Shown here: in pieces, positions 43,786 to 53,659 of the stretch
Layout of the letters: each line of letters starts with the position of its first letter
Position numbering within the stretch: the stretch's first letter is position 1
Assembly: GCA_036362985.1 (NCBI GenBank)
Contig: JAYGXS010000003.1
Span: 92,194,431 to 92,258,430, forward strand
From: Ligula intestinalis
Taxonomy: Eukaryota; Platyhelminthes; Cestoda; Diphyllobothriidea; Diphyllobothriidae
Direction: 5' to 3'
Length of the DNA: 64,000 nt
Position numbers and translations under genes: made by a program
Notes under the pieces: generated by a model
Database searches by the model: none
Seen by the model: only the letters and a program-made list of their open reading frames with translations
Told to the model about the DNA's origin: nothing

Positions 43786-43885
43786 CGGAACAGCCTCACT
43801 GATGAAGAATTCTCGACAGAATCCGAAACGTCAGCAAAATGAATCCATCGTTCCAGTGATCGCATCGTCTTCTTTTGTACTTTGT
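43785..43885 (+). ncRNA. Hammerhead-like motif in inverted Penelope terminal repeat
   Basis: The core CTGATGA is at 43799-43805. One extra base follows, then an imperfect stem II around the loop cgac. GAAACGTC is at 43825-43832 (GAAA-CG-UC, with palindromic ACGU as minimal stem III). The conserved downstream sequence follows (atcgttccagtgatcgcatcgtcttctt). Catalytic-core bases are all present, but the stem I flanks no longer pair well. It is oriented opposite to the adjoining Penelope ORF. Confidence 0.6.
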
Positions 43886-43949
43886 AATTTGTTGAGCAGA
43901 CCACTTGAGTCTGTTTGTGAGCTTAAGCGGCCGGCCAGACCGTAGCCCA

Positions 43950-44900
43950 TCTGGTGGACAGCAGCCTGCGGGTCGTCTAGGAGGTACCGCCGCGACACTC
44001 CAACTTATTTTACAAGCTGATTTTGTGCAACTAGGGATGCTTGCCGTGCAATCAGTCAAGCTCTACTTTCGCTACCAGAAGACCTTTATTTTAGCCACTT
44101 TGTCATCCTTTGTGTATCTTACTGTGGTACATCGATGTCACACTTCAGATACTCTTACCGTTATAACCTTGTGTGAGCTCTTCCGTCGACACTTTTTATA
44201 ACCCTTACTTGTATGTTGGGAAGGAAAGGCAGACAGGATAGCAAAGAATAGTTTACTGTAACCGTTTCTGCTTGTGTACGACCACTTAGTCTTGTCTGCA
44301 GCTCGGTTTTCTGTCGTCGTTAGCGCGCTCGCGTGTCGGTAGCAGAATCTCGTCTCGGGCAACAAAATGCGCTTTCTGTTAGCAGCGGCGTATTTAAGAG
44401 CGAGCAGTCTATTGGGCCCTCCGAGAGTGGTCCGTGCCATCAGGCATCGTGCGGTGACCTCAGTGGGACAGAACCCGGCGGCCATGTCTCGCGGGCGCGT
44501 AACTCCTAGCTTCCTCGCGTGGTGTCGGCCCTTAAAAGGCGCGCAAAACCTGGTCCCTTGTGTGATGTCGCTATCGCGTGTTTTCTCTTTGTTATCCTGA
44601 CTCAAGAACGGCAAGAGTGTTGACTCATGTTCTGTGCCGTCCTAACACCTACCTTTCTATCATAACTCAAACCTACACCTCGAGATCTTCCCTTGATTGT
44701 TATATGCAGACTCTCCGCTCCTTGCTTTCCATTGGTTATTTATCAACCTTCGCTGTCCTATCATCTTCGGAATTTGTTTAAATGAGCAGACTGATATTTC
44801 TTTTCTCATGCTGCTGAGCCAGCAGGCTTATTTTATTTTCGCAACTGAGCAACCAAAACAGGGCTCTTATTATTTCTCTTTCCTCTATTTAGATCCTGTT
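43950..44900. other. Locus B intron, no gene recognised
   Basis: 44240-44600 is GC-rich and could be an unrecognised LTR or UTR, but no pair or coding sequence supports that. 44840-44905 resembles the sequence before finger exon B1 (30000-30069), including tagatcctgttt, consistent with duplication of intron plus finger. Confidence 0.35.
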
Positions 44901-44910
44901 TACCGACCAG

Positions 44911-44997
44911 TTAGACGAGGTCATACGTGTGAGTTTTGTGGCAAGGCCTTTGCCCAGGTTGGCACACTGACGCGTCATGTCGATTCTGTTCACAAAC
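44911..44997 (+). CDS. C2H2 zinc-finger exon B4 (locus B)
   Basis: An 87-nt phase 1-1 exon, with acceptor GACCAG ending at 44910 and donor GTACGT at 44998. The finger reads LRRGHTCEFC...H-x4-H with contacts Gln, Gly, Thr, Arg. It is the intact paralogue of the LINE-split exon B1 at 30070-30925, sharing upstream intron sequence as well. Confidence 0.87.
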
Positions 44998-45119
44998 GTA
45001 CGTACCTTTTTTCCTGGTTTACAACTTTTCCTTCACTTTTACTTTGAGTATTTATGACGCCTTAGGTTTCTACGCTAAGCATGTTTGTTCTACATTGACT
45101 TCGCTCTCTCTCTTTCCAT

Positions 45120-45800
45120 TAACTGGCCGCGGCCACCGCTAAAACCAGTAGGTGGTTTGAGGCGGGAATGGACGCAGCTTCTGGTATATCTACTCACATG
45201 GTCTACGCGAACTACGCACGTGACCTGGTCAGCCAAGCTCAACCAGCGGGATTTATAGCATGTGGGTGTAAGTGGCTCACACGAGTTAGAGCGCCAACGG
45301 TCAGATTAAATAGGAGTCACTGTAGCCTGACTCTCAGACAACCAGTCGGCCATTCCGTACAAGCACGCCTTGGACGGACTGCGGAATCGGAGTCAGTTTG
45401 CAAGCTCCTAAGCCACAGTGCTTCGGGCCGCGTGCAGATCGGTCATGTAGCCGAAGATCCGCATGGAGATCTGACCAAAGAAATTATTTATCTCTCACAC
45501 ACACATGCGAGACGTTGGTTGCTAACACGTAGTTTAGGGCGATGCCACGTATTTCCTTGTGAGGAGATGTTTGGCAATGTGGTATAGCCGGCAATGTTCC
45601 ACTACAGGTTTTCATGGGGGTGCATGTGGCCTAATAGGCCCATGCGCACAGTGAAGACGGCTGCTGCGACTGTATTTTCGGCTCCCAGACCCTGCTTCGT
45701 CACTAGGCTTACCAGCCAGCACGATGGCAGAAGGAAACCTTACGAGAAAAAAGGTACCTGTATAACGAACCAATCACATTTCGCTGAAGATGGAGGATAG
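45120..45800 (+). other. Unrecognised 139-codon open frame region
   Basis: 45168-45587 is open for 139 codons with no domain I recognise. It contains a short (AC)-rich run near 45497. It may be a LINE or LTR untranslated piece rather than a gene. Confidence 0.25.
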
Positions 45801-46201
45801 TCAGGTCAGGTCAGGTTTTATTCTATATATATAATATAATAGTAATTTGTATATTTAAGGCCCAAGGGGCCCTGTCGTTACAAACTTAGTGCTATCGTAA
45901 AAATAAAAATAATAATGATAAACAGTGAACTCTTATTAAATAATTGTCATCGGCAGTAAAAAAAACTCCTAAATCGATGGATGAGTTCAGCGGGCCACCG
46001 CTTTCTAAAAAAACTATAGGAGAAAAAACTGCCTTAATAGGTAACTGGGTTTGATGTGGTTAGATTGGGACCTGATGTTGAGGGTTCGGGACGTTTATGG
46101 TCATGGGAAAAAATAATATATCGTTGAGTTAAGAAGGGGTCATCCGGGACAACAGGAGAAGACAGTTGAAGTCAAGGCAACATCACCGAGATGCGACCCA
46201 C

Positions 46202-46433
46202 CTGACTCCAGAGCCCATCGAAAAGTTGGCGATAACCATTAATAGCGACCTCGAAGACCGCAGCGAAGGTTGCAAAAACGGAGAAGAGTTCGCAGCCCTT
46301 GGAAATGATGCTTGACTCTGACTCCAGAGCCCATCGGAAAGTTGGCGATAACCATTAATAGCGACCTCGAAAACCACAGCGAAGGTTGCAAACACTGAGA
46401 AGAGTTCGCAGCCCTTGGAAGTGATGCTTGACT
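46202..46433. repeat. 116-bp direct tandem repeat, two copies
   Basis: A unit starting ctgactccagagcccatcg begins at 46202 and 46318 and ends gatgcttgact. The copies differ at about eight positions. It lies at the 3' side of the LINE where the RT thumb would be expected. Confidence 0.85.
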
Positions 46434-46555
46434 CTGCTTCAAATGCCAGGAGGACCCTTTTCAGAATCTACAACTTGCGTGTTTGGAAAGGAAACTGACA
46501 TTAACGACTTTATTTCCTCTAAATTTAAATGCTTATGTAATTTGCATTTAAAAAT

Positions 46556-47909
46556 CTATTGTGTAGAAGACAGCCTACTATCCTTAGAAAATGAGTAAAT
46601 GCACTTAAGGTCATCAGCATAAATGAAATTTTCCGAATTATTCATAACTGTTGAAATTTCATTGATGTAAAGAATAAAAAGGAGAGGACCTAAAACCGTG
46701 CCTTGTAAAACGCCACTCGTGATCGGCTGAAGCATCGAGTAGCTATTGCCTACTAAGACCTTATGGCTGCGGTTAGACAGGTAGGAGGCAATGAAATCGA
46801 GTAGGGTAGGCCTGATGCCTAGGGCTTCCATTTTCAGTAAAAGGCGCCTATGCGGCACCTTGTCAAAAGCTTTACTAAGGTCAAAGTAAATCACGATGAC
46901 TGATTGCTGTTCATTACGAAGTGAAGTAACCAGGTTAAAGAATGCCAAGTGGCAGGTTCCCCATGATGTTCCAGGTAGAAATCCAAGCTGTGAGGCGTTT
47001 AATAGTTTATTTTCTACACAAAAATCGGAATTTGATTTAAAATGATCTTTTCCATAAGTTTGGCTAGGGCCGGGGTTTTATGATCACCTTGGTAGTTATT
47101 TACATCCGAACGAGATCCTTACTTGAAGACTGGAAGAATAATAGATATCTTCCATGAGTCAGGAAAGAAACCGTTTAGAAGATAAGCTGAGAATAGATGA
47201 CTTAGCAATCGGGGGAAGCTGAATACTCTCTTGATAAGTAAAATTGGAAAGCCGTCAGTTACCGAGGAGTGCGAATTTTTTAGACGGATAATGTGGTTAC
47301 GAATTACTTCTATAGATAAATCTATGTTACTGATAGCATTGACTGAGCATGGCTGAAACGACGGGACCGGTTAGGATTCCGTCGTAAGATGCTTTGCAAA
47401 AGTGCATTAAACAGTTCAACCTTCTCAGACTCATCTTGCACAAAGGTTTTATTTTCATTCAGTAAAGGGGGGATTTGGTGACCTCCTTTCGCGGAGGACC
47501 GACGACGGAACAGTTGGGCAATCGATTTTGCAGAGTTTAACTCGCTGAGTGCGCAAGATTCCCTCTGTTTGTCACGTGCAGGACGAATCTTAGACGCTAA
47601 TTGGAAAATCTCTGCGATTCTAAGGTGCACAGATAATGAACTAGTAGACTGGTCTTTCAACTGTCTTTGCACTTTATTCAGTCTAGACATAAGAAAATGA
47701 GGAACGGTGGGGTCCGAAGTATAAGGCTCAACAATTTTGATCGGCACAAATTCCAAAATGCTATTTGAAATTGCCGTCATTAAGTCACAGATAATTGTTA
47801 CACTGTTCGTGGAGGAAAGCACCTGCCAGTCTAGTGAGTCCATAAAGTTGTTAATTAAATTAATATCAGCTAGGTCAAACGCACGATATGTACGAATGGT
47901 GCTAGCCAA
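46556..47909 (-). pseudogene. LINE RT-linker region of the 45.8-49.3 kb element
   Basis: 47322-47909 is the endonuclease-RT linker. About 47000-47320 gives LLNGFFPDSWKISIILPVFK and a degraded next motif. 46556-46948 gives VIYFDLSKAFDKVPHRRLL, SGVLQGTVLGPLLFILYI and FIYADDLKCIY with the catalytic YADD intact. The frame ends soon after the motif and no thumb follows. Confidence 0.8.
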
Positions 47910-48682
47910 TTTCGTAGAAGCAAGCGGAAGACAACAATGGATTAAATTATGGTCACTTGGGAAGAGGTTCTGATTGTAGTCAACGAAATGGGGGGAAATG
48001 TCATTCGTGAAAATTCAATCTAAAATATGCTGATTCCTTGTTGGGGAACAGACCAACTGAGATCAGTTTGAAAAATTGGTGGTATCTAGGAAGGGCTGAA
48101 ATCTGTATGGACAACAGTTCAATGACCAATCAATTTCGGGAAAGTTGAAATCCCCAGCGATAGCTTTAGCATCAAAGGCGGACTCCGAAATCAGCCTAAT
48201 TATTTTGCAAAGCTTTTCATCATCTTCCGATGATAAGTTAGGGGACTATAAATGCATCCGATGGTCGCCTTTTGACGGGGAGACAGGATAATGGATGCAA
48301 AGCAGTAATTGCCCGAGAATGACTCAGCATCTAGGTTGAAGGGGAAATGCTTAAAAATAGCTTTAATGTAGAGAAGACAACCGCCACCACGTTTACTAGG
48401 GCGGTCTTGACGGTAGAAATCATACTTGTCTATTATGAGTAAAGCATCAGAAATTACTGGATGTGTCCACGACTCTGTAATGCATATAACATCTGGCTTC
48501 AGCTCGAAGGCAGTAGCTCTAAGTTGAGCCATCTTATTTAAAACAGATCTTGCATTAAGCAGGATGATATCTTGTGAAGCTTGAGTAATCGAACTAGGGT
48601 TATCTTTATTTAGTAATAAAAATTTGGAAGTGGGTAATTTGGTTGGAAGTTTGGAGAATAGCCATCGACTGGAGCAGGACAA
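47880..48682 (-). pseudogene. LINE apurinic-type endonuclease (ORF2 start), frameshifted
   Basis: 48200-48682 reads IILLNARSVLNKMAQL, then DVICITESW (catalytic Glu) and GGGCLLYIK. After a one-base shift near 48240 it continues AKAIAGDFNFPEIDW (catalytic Asp/Asn) and ends PSDHNLIHC (catalytic His). Two stops interrupt the latter half. It overlaps the ORF1 end by about 73 nt in another frame, suggesting translational coupling or frameshifting in the intact ancestor. Confidence 0.8.
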
Positions 48683-49284
48683 TTAACATAAGAAAGCTGA
48701 GGGGGATAGCTGAAAGCTGCAGGTAGATAGCTCTGTGAGATCGATGGGCCATAGGAATTAGTGCCGTGGTGAGCTTGCTGATAGTTACCGGGAAATTGGG
48801 AAAACCAAGACGGGAAAGAGAGGCTGGAGGGCGAGGTAAGGTAACTATGAGGATTAAGCGGTGGAAAGCCTGGCCAACTATGATAATTGTGATAAGTAGG
48901 GTAAATTATATGTTTGTTATCGTCCTGTTGTATAGGCTTAATTTGTGTTTGAGAAGGCTGCATGCTCGCGGTTGATTTCTGGATCCTACCCTTTCCACGA
49001 CCTGAATTTGGTGCTATAATAGAAGGTTTGAGACTCTCGGATAATCCACACTTGCGATTCGGCATGACTCGCTGGTGACGGCATAAATGGCGATTCCAGT
49101 CTTCCCTGTCTTTTTCGTTTCCACAGTGTCCCAATGCGATGTATTTGCCAGGATTTTCTGTGCATGTGCAGTTGCAGTGGGGACAAGTCGCTTCGAAACG
49201 CAACATTCGCGCACACTTTAGGCTTAGAGTTTTTCCGCATCCGCAGTTAAGGTCAAGAAGTGGTAGTTTCAATATTTGCTTCAT
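48610..49284 (-). CDS. LINE ORF1: Cys-rich N-terminus and Tyr/Pro/Ser-rich tail
   Basis: I start it at the ATG at 49284 because sequence above 49311 is antisense to finger exon B5. The protein is 225 codons. The first third has a dense Cys/His cluster (CGCGKTLSLKC, CPHCNCTC, HLCRHQ) suggesting a zinc-binding nucleic-acid module. The rest is low complexity, rich in Tyr, Pro, Ser, Asn and Gln, and prion-like. It has no coiled coil, RRM or CCHC knuckle of standard type. The frame is intact although ORF2 is broken. It probably acts as a nucleocapsid-like partner of the LINE RNA. Confidence 0.6.
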   Translation of the reverse strand: MKQILKLPLLDLNCGCGKTLSLKCARMLRFEATCPHCNCTCTENPGKYIALGHCGNEKDREDWNRHLCRHQRVMPNRKCGLSESLKPSIIAPNSGRGKGRIQKSTASMQPSQTQIKPIQQDDNKHIIYPTYHNYHSWPGFPPLNPHSYLTSPSSLSFPSWFSQFPGNYQQAHHGTNSYGPSISQSYLPAAFSYPPQLSYVNCPAPVDGYSPNFQPNYPLPNFYY

Positions 49285-49311
49285 GGAGTCTCCTCTTGAT
49301 TTATCTTGTAG

Positions 49312-49398
49312 GACTAAGAAACTTTGCGTGTGAGATTTGCGGCAAAGATTTTTATCAGAAGGCACACTTAAAGCGACATATTGACGCCATCCACAAAC
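49312..49398 (+). CDS. C2H2 zinc-finger exon B5 (locus B)
   Basis: An 87-nt phase 1-1 exon, with acceptor CTTGTAG ending at 49311 and donor GTACGT at 49399. The finger reads LRNFACEIC...H-x4-H with contacts Gln, Ala, His, Arg. The zinc ligands are intact. A LINE ends about 20 bp upstream of the acceptor, so the branch-point region and much of the polypyrimidine tract derive from, or abut, LINE sequence. Confidence 0.87.
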
Positions 49399-49439
49399 GT
49401 ACGTTTAATGCTTTAACCAGTTTGTATTCATTGTCCTTC

Positions 49440-49545
49440 CGGTTTCCGCACGAGGATTTTCGTTTTTTTTTAGATTTGCGACGGTCACTTTTCCTTGGTG
49501 GAAATTTGATCGACTATGCCAGAAGTAGGCATGTCTTTTTTTCTG
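49440..49545 (+). repeat. Locus B intron repeat, short copy
   Basis: The interval tttgcgacggtcacttttccttggtggaaatttgatcga matches the start of the 32.75 kb unit (tttgcgtccatcatttttcctcgttg...) and the one at 38.45 kb (gtaggaaatttgatcga). It again follows a finger exon directly. Confidence 0.5.
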
Positions 49546-49559
49546 TATGTTGGTTGGTT

Positions 49560-50085
49560 GGTAGCCCTTGTTGGATTAGAGGTCCCCGCCGGAGTCCAAA
49601 CTGGGTGCAGTTGGGAGTCGGAGAAAAACCGCGACCTCAGCCGGCTTGAGCCGAAGCTCCACGGGGGTTAATTGGGTGCCTGGCCGGGAACAGCTGTTGA
49701 GAGTCATGCGGCGAGACGCCGCAGTCGAGACAGCAGTCGGGTATGAATGGGTCGAGCCTGTGTTGGTACTGGCGAAGGAGCATGCAGTAGCCACTGCGTA
49801 GCTGCGCCAGGGTACAGCGAGTGACCCTCGGGAGATGTCATTCCGTGGCTGCTATCGGTGGTGAATAGCCACCCAGAAGGACCGGGGGGTGGTAATCTAG
49901 TTTTTCGTTGACAACGGCTCTCTGGTGAAGATGCTGGAAGCCTGTCTTGTGGGCAGAGCCATCAACGGGTAGCTACGAGAAAGACGAGGCAACAGCAGCC
50001 TTGTGGAGTTCTCGAATAGACGGCCGAAAGTTGCGTCTAGACTCAGAAGCTTGGCAACGATGGTGAATTGGATGGCTCATTTTGT
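49560..50085 (-). pseudogene. Jockey-like LINE C-terminal fragment
   Basis: 49576-49794 reads LRLPTAPSLDSGGDL at its end, as in the 33.3 kb copy. Upstream frames cover the LRSGYC region and earlier thumb residues with frameshifts. It is in antisense to locus B, inside an intron. Confidence 0.7.
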
Positions 50086-50089
50086 CTGT

Positions 50090-51180
50090 ATTTAGCCATA
50101 TTGGGTGTGCGAATATGCACAACATCAGAGACCATCACTTCGTTTATCCCGCCGGCTGAGGTGGTTGCCAGTGTGTGGTCGTTCGTGCGAGCCTATTTTC
50201 TAGGAGAACCCATCACTTGATGACAGTTCAACCATCGATGTCCACCGCGAGGGTTACTGTGATTGTGCAATCTTCCGACTTCAGCCTAGAACCGCTGAGG
50301 AAAGTCTCCTCCGATGTCTTTGCAGTTGACCTTCTACGTAATTGCCGAATATTTTCAATACTGGCGGGCGAACCCGCCTGGGGGTGTACGATGTTGTGTG
50401 TCTCGTCACCGACGTTTCTGCTCTCTCCTCATTTCCGAAACGTTCCACGGGGGATGAACAGGCACTTTTATAGTTGGCTTATACTAACTCGGGTCGCTCC
50501 CCACTGTAAGCAGTTTTGACTTAGGATAAACTGGTTCCCGTGCAGCAAAGCGAGACTGGAGCAACCATTTCTGGCTTGTGAGACGTCATCAGCCAGCCAT
50601 GCCCAATCTCAGGGGTCGAAACTCCAGAGATTCGAACCCGGGACTTTTGGTCATCGAGTTAAACACTTTGCCTCAGCACCACGAACTCAGTTCTACAGCT
50701 GTCTGGCATGCTTTTGCAGTCCTTACTTTCTCACTGACAAGGGCCTTACGTGGCGCGCTGAACAACTGGTGGCGAATCATGCCGTCTGTAATTATACCGT
50801 GGTTTATAGGAACAACATTTGCGGTCGAAACAAACGGAAAACATCTCCTGTTCTATCCGCTTCGTCGAACCCACAGGTTACTGTAGGAACTCTGCTCGCC
50901 CCTAAACCCTTTTAAGATCTTGCCAGTCACCTCAACAGCCTCCGCAACACCGACCTTACGGTTGAAGAATCTTCAGGAATTTTCGTGATCTTAGACTGCC
51001 TTGATAGCCTAATTTGTTAGTTTGCCTCCACGACAAGTTTTTTACCCTGATGACTTATATTGCCTGTAATGCATGTTAGCCGTTTCTGCTCGCTTGAACG
51101 TAGACTGACACCTAAATTTATGCAAAATCGAAATTTTTCTCAAGTTGATAACTAATCGCACTAAATGCGTTTTTGTTGTT
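50090..51180. other. Locus B intron; one SINE-like copy, otherwise nothing recognised
   Basis: No supported coding sequence. Open frames of about 100 codons on the plus strand lack recognisable domains. Confidence 0.35.
50560..50692 (-). repeat. tRNA-derived SINE-like repeat, copy 4
   Basis: On the minus strand an A-box-like tgctgaggcaaag and a B-box-like cgggttcgaatctc lie about 35 bp apart. They are followed by the family body (ggctggctgatgacgtctcacaagccag). The best preserved head in the window, but not a foldable tRNA. Confidence 0.5.
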
Positions 51181-51186
51181 TTTCAG

Positions 51187-51273
51187 ACATTCGAGAGCAC
51201 CCCTGTGGGCTTTGCGGTAAAGCATTTATAACGCGGCAACACTTAAACCGGCATGTGGGTCGTATGCACTCAA
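51187..51273 (+). CDS. C2H2 zinc-finger exon B6 (locus B)
   Basis: An 87-nt phase 1-1 exon, with acceptor TTTCAG ending at 51186 and donor GTATGG at 51274. The finger reads IREHPCGLC...H-x4-H with contacts Thr, Gln, His, Arg. It is the last finger seen in locus B. As it ends in phase 1 without a stop, a further exon must follow, but none was recognised downstream. Confidence 0.84.
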
Positions 51274-51884
51274 GTATGGCTGTCTACCCCTTCACCCCCC
51301 CCCGTAGCTGGTTTGCTGTTTCACTGTCATCATGAACATTTGTATGTCACGTAACCGATATTCGCCGCACACGTGATCTTTCTACTGACACGGATGATGA
51401 ATTAAATGCTTAGGACCCACTTTCTAGGCCTCGCCTGTAGCGCATCTGCGCTGTATTCGAGCTCATGGAATATTCCCTATCCGCATGCCTTCTGTCGGGG
51501 TTCGGCTTTGAAGAACCTTCTGTTGTGCACCCATTAGCTGTCGTCTTGAGCTGCTAACCTTGTTTGCTCTACCCTGACTGTTCGACGATGTAAGATCCAG
51601 GTCCATTTTGTATGCGCCATGCATAATTGAATTGGTTTAACGCCTACGCTCTATGTACATAGAGCAGACTTACTCGGCAGAGGTGGCTCTCCTTACGTCT
51701 TGAAACGTCTCAAGGTGTCGTCAGCCAGTCAAGTCTAGCCCCAAGTGTTGCACCACACGAACTCGAGAAAGGTTTTATCAGGGTCAGTTTGAAAACCCCG
51801 GCAATCCCGACACAATTCGATCCGTTAACGAGAAATGTAAGGCATGCTTACAGAGGACGTCCCAACCGAGATCCTCGCCTTTTG

Positions 51885-52025
51885 TTATGGTCGGTTGGTA
51901 GCCCTTGTTTGATCCGGGGTCCCCGCCGGAGTCCAAACTGAATGCACTATGAAGACGGAGAAAGGTCGCGACCTCAGCCAGCTTGAGCCAAAGGTTCACG
52001 GGAGTGAGTTGGATGCCTGGTCGGA
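51885..52025 (-). pseudogene. Jockey-like LINE terminal fragment, very short
   Basis: The frame at 51784-51999 reads NLWLKLAEVATFLRL and SLDSGGDPGSNKGYQ, the last residues of the same LINE family as at 33.3 and 49.6 kb. Only about 140 bp remain. Confidence 0.65.
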
Positions 52026-52229
52026 GCCTTTTGTCAAAGTTGGTTTTAGTTATACTCAGTTAGCATACTCTATTGCATTGAGCTCTCCAATTATAATGTA
52101 GGGTGGTGCTGAATCTATTGCTTTATTTTTTCAAGTCACAAGCCAGCCGATTTTTTGGCAGTTAAATGTTAAATATATGCCTCACTGCCAAAGACACGCA
52201 ATATCTGTAGAGGAAAAGGAATATTGTAA

Positions 52230-52800
52230 AGAAGAGGAAGACGCGATCTCTGGAACGATAGTTTTATTCCGAGCTTTCGGCTCCCCACGAGAAGCCATCG
52301 TCAGAGAAAATGAGAAAACAGCAAGCGTTGGCTACGCGTAAATGGGGTTGGTAGGGGGGTGGCAATTTGTTATTGGTCCATTTCCACGTCACGTCCATTC
52401 TCACGCTCTCCTATTGTGCCTCCTACGCGCGTCCCTGGAGTTACGGCGTGTGACCTTGACGTGGCAGCCTGCATGCTTGTAGAGGAACTGGGCTCCCGTT
52501 TCTGGTCACGGGCACGGATGGCAAAATAACAGGCCGGTATATCCACATGCCTGTTTATGGAGTTAGGATCTGACACCCAGACCTTCAGCCGTTCGCGTCC
52601 CGTCTTATTACTGGTTCGTTCTATTATCCGTGTGTTCGAGTAGCCGAATTCGGGGCCTTCTTCCAGAGCGTGAGTATCGATCTGGGACAATGGATCGCCT
52701 CTCCACGCTGCCTGTTTGTGCCCCGTTATTCACGTCCTAAGTTGTCGAAAAAAACTATTGTTCCAGAAATCGCGTCTTCCTCTATTTTTCAACGAGACCC
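52230..52800 (-). pseudogene. Penelope-like element 3' part with terminal repeats
   Basis: 52370-52690 (minus) encodes the end of the nuclease domain (EFGYSNTRIIERTSN, GRERLKVWVSDPNSINRHVD), matching the C-terminal block of the copy at 35.4 kb. Downstream is a hammerhead-bearing 3' terminal repeat (52230-52320). At the 5' side, 52740-52800 is an inverted fragment of the same terminal repeat (actattgttccagaaatcgcg against actatcgttccagagatcgcg). Confidence 0.8.
52245..52320 (-). ncRNA. Hammerhead-ribozyme-like motif, best preserved copy
   Basis: On the minus strand the core CTGACGA (52298-52304) is followed by one extra T, a 6-bp stem II (GGCTTC against GGGAGCC with one G-U pair) and GAAAGCTC (52271-52278). 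The latter gives palindromic AGCU as minimal stem III and UC before the cleavage site. The four bases after cleavage (GGAA) pair with TTCT directly before the core, giving stem I. All core bases expected of a hammerhead are present. It is located at the 3' end of a Penelope-like element. Confidence 0.75.
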
Positions 52801-52849
52801 TGGGGCACGCATATTCGCTTATATTCGTGAAACGGAATATGTTTTTTAT

Positions 52850-53640
52850 TTGCACTGATGATGGTATTGTAGTCGTAAGATTTTGACTTTTAACCTCCAT
52901 TTTTAGACTCCTCGGAAAAATTATTACCTGCTCTGGCTCTGCAACACTGACTTTCTGCCCTCGTTCTTTCTAGTAACATTTCTCGTGATCCTGTTTTTAC
53001 CGCATTTATGATTACTTATGGACTCTTTTCTGTCGTTATTTTTTTTAACAAAGAAATCGTTAATTCAATCCTCTTCTGCCTTTTTCTTTCATTTAGTTTT
53101 CCGTTAAAGGTCTAGGTGAAAGACGCCGAAGGCGGAAGCCTAAACACGGAGGCCGCCAACTTTAAGGCGAATTAGCTGTGATTGGTTGGTAAAAGAAAAG
53201 TCTTCTAGGTATTAAAATGTGATCTTGAAATAGGTATTTGGACGAGGTCAATCAGCCAGGAGTTTGAGTATATTCACACAGTACAAGTTACTCTTCCAAA
53301 AGGCTGCGGGGTATGCAGTCCGCTCCATGAGCAGGCGTCAGTTACATGGGACCAATCAGCTATGACGAAAAACCGATAGCCGCAGCGCGTTCTCATGACA
53401 GCGGCCTTGAGTTGCACTCGGCAGTCTTTTTGTAAGGTGATCAATCATGGGATTCGGCTTATTTCCAACAGTGTCCCATCAGCATCACAACCATATCTCA
53501 TGCGTATATTTTATCCTCCCATGAGCGCCAGTTTCTCCTTAAAAATTCATTGATCCCATCAGTTTATACAATTTCCACAACATTGCCATATGGGGGTTTA
53601 TGCACTACCTGTTCTTTAATGTTTGTTTTGCATTTGACAT
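52850..53640. other. Nothing recognised
   Basis: AT-rich sequence without supported features; the 51.3-55.2 kb region lacks any finger exon. Confidence 0.35.
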
Positions 53641-53659
53641 GGTCAGTAAGCTGACATTT

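Larger units (their letters stand above)
45800..49295 (-). mobile_element. CR1/L2-like LINE, near full-length at 5' end, internally damaged
   Basis: The element runs from ORF1 (49284) through endonuclease (48682-47880), linker (47909-47322) and RT to YADD (46948-46556). The RT thumb is missing or unrecognisable, replaced by a 116-bp tandem duplication. A T/A-rich 3' region extends to about 45800. The 5' end lies within about 20 bp of the splice acceptor of finger exon B5. Confidence 0.75.

Noticed and set aside
45168..45587. 139-codon open frame as a host gene
   Set aside because: No domain, no splice context and transposon-like surroundings; left as unassigned.
53090..53160. Hammerhead-like or finger-like signal around gacgccgaaggcggaagcc
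   Set aside because: No CUGANGA core, no GAAA-NN-UC element and no zinc ligands could be placed.
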